Below, one piece after another: positions 7,112 through 11,087 of a DNA stretch of 11,087 bases (positions are counted from its first letter, which is position 1; each line of letters opens with the position of its first letter). The notes beneath the pieces are model-generated. The model was not told the DNA's origin and did not search any database. It saw only the letters and a program-made list of their open reading frames with translations. The translations under genes and the position numbers were made by a program. Source of the stretch: an uncultured Muribaculaceae bacterium (lineage in GTDB: Bacteria; Bacteroidota; Bacteroidia; Bacteroidales; Muribaculaceae); assembly GCA_902494515.1 (NCBI GenBank), contig CABUTS010000079.1:1-11087 (forward strand). The letters are read 5' to 3'.

Positions 7112-7139
7112 GGAATCAGAATGGTGGAATCAGAATATT
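7112..7139. repeat. 14-base direct repeat upstream of the hydrolase promoter
   Basis: GGAATCAGAAT occurs at 7112-7122 and again at 7126-7136, a period of 14 bases. The second copy ends 18 bases before the proposed -33 element of the hydrolase gene, a position suited to an activator site. The 320-base intergenic region holds otherwise only the terminator, promoter and leader listed here, plus four scattered GTTAA words (7035, 7058, 7070, 7089). Confidence 0.6.
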
Positions 7140-7154
7140 TTTCGGTGCGAAGAC

Positions 7155-7188
7155 TTTTGGATTATATGTTTTTTTTGTTTTAACTTTG
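7155..7188 (+). promoter_or_regulatory. Promoter for the family 3 glycoside hydrolase gene
   Basis: TTTTG (7155-7159) and TAACTTTG (7181-7188) are separated by 21 bases, fitting the Bacteroidetes -33/-7 arrangement. Transcription would start near 7195 and give a leader of about 67 bases. This is the best promoter in the window. Confidence 0.7.
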
Positions 7189-7195
7189 CATATGT

Positions 7196-7224
7196 AAGTC
7201 CGCGGGATGCTTCAGCGGGGACTT
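7196..7224 (+). promoter_or_regulatory. Hairpin at the 5' end of the hydrolase leader
   Basis: AAGTCCGC (7196-7203) can pair with GCGG (7215-7218) and ACTT (7221-7224), leaving a two-base GG bulge. It would sit at the very 5' end of the predicted transcript. It may stabilise the mRNA or simply be chance; no riboswitch class is recognised. Confidence 0.35.
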
Positions 7225-7261
7225 TTCTCCTGAATCAATTTCTTTCACACTAAATATCACC

Positions 7262-9853
7262 ATGATTCCAAAAACAGTCAAACTGATTCTCTCGGGAATC
7301 CTCGCGCTGACGGCGACAACTTCCGCCTCGGCATGGCAACTCCCTGAGCCCCCTGCATCCCCTGCGCCGGAACTCTACAAGGACACCACCCAGACCCCCG
7401 AAGCCCGTGCCAAGGACCTGCTGAAGCGCCTGACCATCGAGGAGAAAATCTCGTTGCTCCACGCTACCTCCCCCGGCATTCCTCGAATGGGTATCGAAAA
7501 ATATTTCATGGGCAACGAGGCTCTTCACGGAATTGTCCGCCCCGGCAATTTCACCGTCTTCCCCCAGACTATCGGTCTGGCAAGTATGTGGAACCCCGAT
7601 ATGCAGCTGCGAATCGCCACGACTGCCTCCGATGAGGCCCGAGCCCGCTGGAACGAACTGGACCGCGGCAAGAAGCAGACCGAACATTTCTGCGACCTGT
7701 TGACATTCTGGTCCCCGACGGTGAACATGGCCCGCGACCCGCGCTGGGGCCGTACGCCCGAAACCTACGGCGAGGATCCCTATCTGTCGGGTGTTCTCGG
7801 AACTCAGTATGTGCGCGGTCTGCAGGGCGACAATCCCCGTTACCTGAAAACCGTCTCCACCCCCAAGCATTTCGCGGCCAACAACGAGGAGCACAACCGC
7901 TTCTCCTGCAACGCCATCATCAGCGAAACCGACTTGCGCGAATACTATCTTCCGGCCTTCGAGCGCTGCGTCAGCGAAGGTAAAGCGCAGTCAATCATGA
8001 CCGCCTACAACGCCATCAACGGTGTTCCCTGCACCGTCAACAACTGGCTGCTGAAGAAGGTGCTGAAAGAGGACTGGGGCTTCAACGGCTACATTGTGTC
8101 GGACTGCGGTGCCCCGGCCCTGCTCATCAGCCATCATCATTATGCCAAGACACCGGAAGCTGCCGCAATGATGTGTCTGAACGCTGGGCTCGACCTGGAG
8201 TGCGGCGATAATATATATCAGAATCATCTGCTTGATGCTTATAAGCAATATATGGTGACCGAGGCTCAGATCGACTCGGCGGCGTATCATATTCTCCGCG
8301 CCCGTATGTTGTTGGGATTGTTCGACAACCCCGAGGATGTGCCCTACAACCATCTTAGCCCGTCGATTGTCGGCTGTCAGGCACATCAGGACCTCGCCCT
8401 TGAAGCTGCCCGCCAGAGTATCGTGCTGCTGAAGAACAGCAACAATACCCTTCCGCTCAACGACAGGAAAATCAAGAAGATAGCCGTGGTAGGCATCAAT
8501 GCCGCCAACCATGAGTACGGCGACTACTCCGGTACTCCCGTCCGCAAACCGGTGTCGGTGCTTGAGGGGATACAGCAGCGTGTCGGCGACAATGTTCAGG
8601 TGCTTTATGCCCCCTGGGAGTCGAACGAGGCAGGCTTACAGCTGATTTCCGCTCTCAATTTCCCCGAAGGACTGAAAGCTGAATACTACGACAACCCCGA
8701 ATTCAAGGGAACTCCGAAGGTACGCACCGACCGGAACATCAACTTCGAACCCGCAAATCAGGCTCCCGACCCCTTCCTCCCCGCTTCCCCCATGTCGATT
8801 CGCTGGACCGGCAAACTCGTGCCGACTGTCTCCGGGGAGTATGTGCTGAGTTTCACCAGCGACGACGGTGTCCGCGTATGGCTTGACGGCAAACTCATAA
8901 TTGACGACTGGGGCACCCATCCGCGGCGCGACTCCAAGGCTGTGGTTTCGCTTGAAAAGGGGCGCAGTTATGACCTCAAGGCCGAATACTTCGACGGTGG
9001 CGACGACTGCATCGCCCGCATGAACTGGATGGTTCCCGGCAGCAACGAAAACGCCATGGAGGAGATGTTCGGCGACGCCGGCAAGATCATCAAAGAGGCT
9101 GATGTCGTGGTGGCCGTAATGGGCATCAATCAGTCGATTGAACGCGAAGGTCACGACCGCACCACCCTCGGTCTCCCTCTGGATCAGCAGATTTTCCTCA
9201 AGGAAGCCTACAAACTCAACCCCAATATCGTGCTGGTGCTTGAAGCAGGCAGCTCGATGGCCATAAGCTGGGAAAATGACCATCTCCCCGCAATCGTCGA
9301 CGCCTGGTATCCCGGTGAAGCCGGCGGCACAGCTGTTGCCGAAGTGCTTTTCGGCGACTACAACCCCGCCGGACGTCTGCCTCTGACTTTCTACAAGTCT
9401 ACCGAGGATCTCCCCGATTTCAATGACTACGACGTGAAGAACAACCGCACGTATATGTACTACACCGGTGAGCCCCTCTACGCCTTCGGCCACGGCCTGA
9501 GCTACACTAAGTTCGATTACCGCAATCTTAAGGCTGCTCAGGACGATGAGAACGTTACCCTGACCTTCGATATCAAAAACAGCGGCCGGCGTGATGGCGA
9601 CGAAGTCGCGCAGGTCTATATTCAGTTCCCTGAAATCGAGGGTGTCAAGACCCCGATCAAGCAGCTGAAAGGTTTCCGCCGCGTGAATATCGCCAAGGGT
9701 AAAACCCAGCGCGTTGAAATCGTTGTTCCCAAGTCGGAGCTTCGCCTTTGGGATGACAGCAAGAAGCAGTTCTACACACCCTCAGGCTCATATACCTTCC
9801 TTGTAGGCAAAGCCTCAGACAACATTGTGCTGCGGACTCAGGTCGATATCTGA
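7262..9853 (+). CDS. Exported family 3 glycoside hydrolase with PA14 insert (beta-glucosidase/beta-xylosidase type)
   Basis: GH3 enzymes remove terminal beta-linked glucose, xylose or arabinose from oligosaccharides by a retaining mechanism. The 863-residue protein starts with a signal peptide (cleavage likely ASA|W after residue 24), so it acts in the periplasm or outside. The N-terminal barrel has MARDPRWGRTPETYGEDPYL (156-175), the substrate-binding PKHF (201-204) and the nucleophile motif GYIVSDCGA, with Asp281 as the expected nucleophile. The alpha/beta sandwich starts about 385 and is interrupted by a PA14 domain (about 468-595; SFTSDDGVRVWLDGKLIIDD at 530-549). It resumes with SIEREGHDR (625-633), which holds the probable acid/base glutamate (627 or 629). 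A fibronectin-III-like domain ends the protein (about 756-863). The SDC nucleophile context and ExEGxDR resemble xylosidase/arabinosidase members, so I do not assign bglX or a firm substrate. It has its own promoter and terminator. Confidence 0.94.
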   Translation: MIPKTVKLILSGILALTATTSASAWQLPEPPASPAPELYKDTTQTPEARAKDLLKRLTIEEKISLLHATSPGIPRMGIEKYFMGNEALHGIVRPGNFTVFPQTIGLASMWNPDMQLRIATTASDEARARWNELDRGKKQTEHFCDLLTFWSPTVNMARDPRWGRTPETYGEDPYLSGVLGTQYVRGLQGDNPRYLKTVSTPKHFAANNEEHNRFSCNAIISETDLREYYLPAFERCVSEGKAQSIMTAYNAINGVPCTVNNWLLKKVLKEDWGFNGYIVSDCGAPALLISHHHYAKTPEAAAMMCLNAGLDLECGDNIYQNHLLDAYKQYMVTEAQIDSAAYHILRARMLLGLFDNPEDVPYNHLSPSIVGCQAHQDLALEAARQSIVLLKNSNNTLPLNDRKIKKIAVVGINAANHEYGDYSGTPVRKPVSVLEGIQQRVGDNVQVLYAPWESNEAGLQLISALNFPEGLKAEYYDNPEFKGTPKVRTDRNINFEPANQAPDPFLPASPMSIRWTGKLVPTVSGEYVLSFTSDDGVRVWLDGKLIIDDWGTHPRRDSKAVVSLEKGRSYDLKAEYFDGGDDCIARMNWMVPGSNENAMEEMFGDAGKIIKEADVVVAVMGINQSIEREGHDRTTLGLPLDQQIFLKEAYKLNPNIVLVLEAGSSMAISWENDHLPAIVDAWYPGEAGGTAVAEVLFGDYNPAGRLPLTFYKSTEDLPDFNDYDVKNNRTYMYYTGEPLYAFGHGLSYTKFDYRNLKAAQDDENVTLTFDIKNSGRRDGDEVAQVYIQFPEIEGVKTPIKQLKGFRRVNIAKGKTQRVEIVVPKSELRLWDDSKKQFYTPSGSYTFLVGKASDNIVLRTQVDI

Positions 9854-9916
9854 CATAGACAAGTAGCTGAATTACTGCTGCCGAACCTATCCCGGTAGCT
9901 TCAGTTTCAAATTCTT

Positions 9917-9961
9917 AACAGCGCAACGGCTGATTTTTTCAAGCCGTTGCGTTGTTTTTTT
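9917..9961 (+). terminator. Intrinsic terminator after the glycoside hydrolase gene
   Basis: AACAGCGCAACGGCT (9917-9931) pairs with AGCCGTTGCGTTGTT (9942-9956), 15 positions with one G-T, around a 10-base loop. A run of seven T (9955-9961) follows. A weaker hairpin, CTGCCG (9878-9883) with CGGTAG (9893-9898), lies just upstream. Confidence 0.92.
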
Positions 9962-9981
9962 GCGAATTATGATTAACTTTG
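9952..9981 (+). promoter_or_regulatory. Candidate promoter for the ROK kinase gene
   Basis: TAACTTTG (9974-9981) matches TAnnTTTG. A TTG at 9952-9954 lies 19 bases upstream, so the -33 part would overlap the hydrolase terminator. Transcription would start near 9988, giving a leader of about 85 bases. A weaker CAACTTTG at 10037-10044, closer to the ATG, is an alternative. Confidence 0.55.
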
Positions 9982-10073
9982 CAGATAGGTTCAGGAAGAT
10001 TCATGCTTATATCTGTCCTCTGAGCCTTGTTTATTGCAACTTTGAGAATTATTTACCATTAAATAACAAATCC

Positions 10074-11087
10074 ATGAGCAAACCTTATGTAGTCGGTATC
10101 GACATAGGCGGCACCAACACCGTTTTCGGTATCGTCGACGCACGTGGCGTCGTCATCGCAAGTTCCTCGATCAAAACCCGTAAGCACAACACCATCGAGG
10201 CTTATCTCGACGAACTCCACACTGAACTCCTCAAGCTCGTCGAGGCCAACGACGCCATCGGTAAAATCCACGGTATCGGCATCGGCGCTCCCAACGCCAA
10301 CTATTACACCGGCACCATCGAATCCGGCGTAAATCTCCCCTGGCCTACCCCCATACCTCTGGCTCAGCTCGTTAGCGAGAAATTCGGTATCCCCGTTTCC
10401 ATCACCAACGACGCCAACGCCGCCGCCATCGGCGAGATGACCTACGGCGCAGCCCGTGGTCTGAAGGATTTCATCATGATTACCCTCGGCACCGGCGTCG
10501 GTTCCGGTATCGTTATCAATGGTCAGCTCGTTTACGGCCATGATGGTTTTGCCGGCGAACTCGGCCATGTGATCATGAAGCGCAATAACGGACGTCTCTG
10601 CGGCTGCGGCCGCTGCGGCTGTCTGGAGACCTACTGCTCCGCCACCGGCGTTGCCCGTACGGCCCGCGAATTCCTCGAAGCCCGCGCCAACGAGCCCTCG
10701 CTGCTCCGCAATATGCCCATCGAGGATATCACCTCGAAGGATGTTTACGATGCAGCCATCGCCGGCGACAAGCTGGCTAAGGATGTATTTGAATTCACCG
10801 GCGACATCCTCGGCTCTGCTCTCGCAGACTTCACCGTCTTCTCCGCTCCCGAAGCATTCATCCTGTTCGGCGGTCTGGCCAAGAGCGGCGAACTGCTGAT
10901 GCGTCCCCTCCGCGAGTCGATGGAGAGGAACATGCTCCCCCTCTGGCGCGGCAAAGTGAAAGTGCTTCTGTCGGAACTGAAGGAAGCCGACGCCGCCGTG
11001 CTCGGCGCCTCCGCCCTCGGTTGGGAAGCCAAGGCCCAGCCCGTTGTCCCCTCGGCAGTCCCCGTGACCCCCACCGTCGCCCCCGCC
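10074..11087 (+). CDS. ROK-family sugar kinase (glucokinase-like), 3' end cut by window edge
   Basis: ROK kinases phosphorylate glucose or related hexoses with ATP in the cytoplasm. The frame runs 338 codons from the ATG at 10074 to the edge without a stop. The start is supported by the phosphate-binding motif DIGGTN at residues 10-15. Other signatures are NDANAAAIGE (112-121) with the catalytic Asp113, GTGVGSG (139-145), and the zinc site formed by GELGH (His165) and CGCGRCGCLE (176-185; Cys176, Cys178 and Cys183 fit CxCGxxGCxE). The normal family end is reached at about residue 318 (LGASALGWE). After it comes an extra Pro/Val/Ala-rich stretch still open at the edge. The complete motif set argues for an active kinase rather than a ROK repressor, and there is no N-terminal helix-turn-helix. 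The hydrolase upstream could supply its substrate. Confidence 0.94.
   Translation, partial: MSKPYVVGIDIGGTNTVFGIVDARGVVIASSSIKTRKHNTIEAYLDELHTELLKLVEANDAIGKIHGIGIGAPNANYYTGTIESGVNLPWPTPIPLAQLVSEKFGIPVSITNDANAAAIGEMTYGAARGLKDFIMITLGTGVGSGIVINGQLVYGHDGFAGELGHVIMKRNNGRLCGCGRCGCLETYCSATGVARTAREFLEARANEPSLLRNMPIEDITSKDVYDAAIAGDKLAKDVFEFTGDILGSALADFTVFSAPEAFILFGGLAKSGELLMRPLRESMERNMLPLWRGKVKVLLSELKEADAAVLGASALGWEAKAQPVVPSAVPVTPTVAPA

Noticed and set aside
5469..11087. Polysaccharide utilization locus
   Set aside because: No SusC/SusD pair, no hybrid sensor or anti-sigma factor is present, and terminators follow the transporter and hydrolase genes. One hydrolase and one kinase do not make such a locus.

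Overview
The window looks like a chromosomal segment of a fairly GC-rich Bacteroidales bacterium, plausibly Muribaculaceae. The reasons are the promoter elements of the Bacteroidetes form TAnnTTTG ahead of most genes, A/T-rich start regions without a Shine-Dalgarno sequence, and protein sequences typical of gut Bacteroidales. The family-level placement is an inference. The window holds six protein-coding genes. The first (clpC, minus strand) and the last (ROK sugar kinase, plus strand) are cut by the window edges. No tRNA, rRNA, CRISPR array, insertion sequence or phage gene was seen.

Left part (1-5273): a clpC-type Clp ATPase gene runs leftward and gyrA (DNA gyrase subunit A) runs rightward, separated by a 357-base divergent intergenic region. 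That region carries one TAnnTTTG element on each strand, 23 bases apart, and a 52-base polypyrimidine tract in the gyrA leader. A gene for a secreted tetratricopeptide-repeat protein follows gyrA after 66 bases with no terminator between, so the two probably share a transcript. That transcript ends at a strong hairpin at 5239-5273. The stop codon of the repeat-protein gene lies in a 25-base tandem duplication.

Right part (5274-11087): three plus-strand genes follow, each with its own promoter candidate; the first two also have their own terminators, so they look like neighbouring single-gene units rather than one operon. They are a 12-helix major facilitator transporter resembling the MFSD1 family, an exported family 3 glycoside hydrolase with an inserted PA14 domain, and a ROK-family glucokinase-like kinase. 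A hydrolase releasing a monosaccharide outside the cytoplasm and a cytoplasmic kinase that phosphorylates it make a sensible pair. Whether the transporter carries sugar or something else, such as dipeptides, cannot be told from sequence.

I found no clearly new multi-gene system. The points most worth a second look are small: the duplicated gene end at 5169-5218, the overlapping divergent promoters and polypyrimidine leader of gyrA, the glycine at the quinolone-associated position of GyrA, a patch of degenerate GGCAAAATCC-type repeats before the transporter gene, a 14-base direct repeat just upstream of the hydrolase promoter, and a Pro/Val/Ala-rich extension on the kinase.
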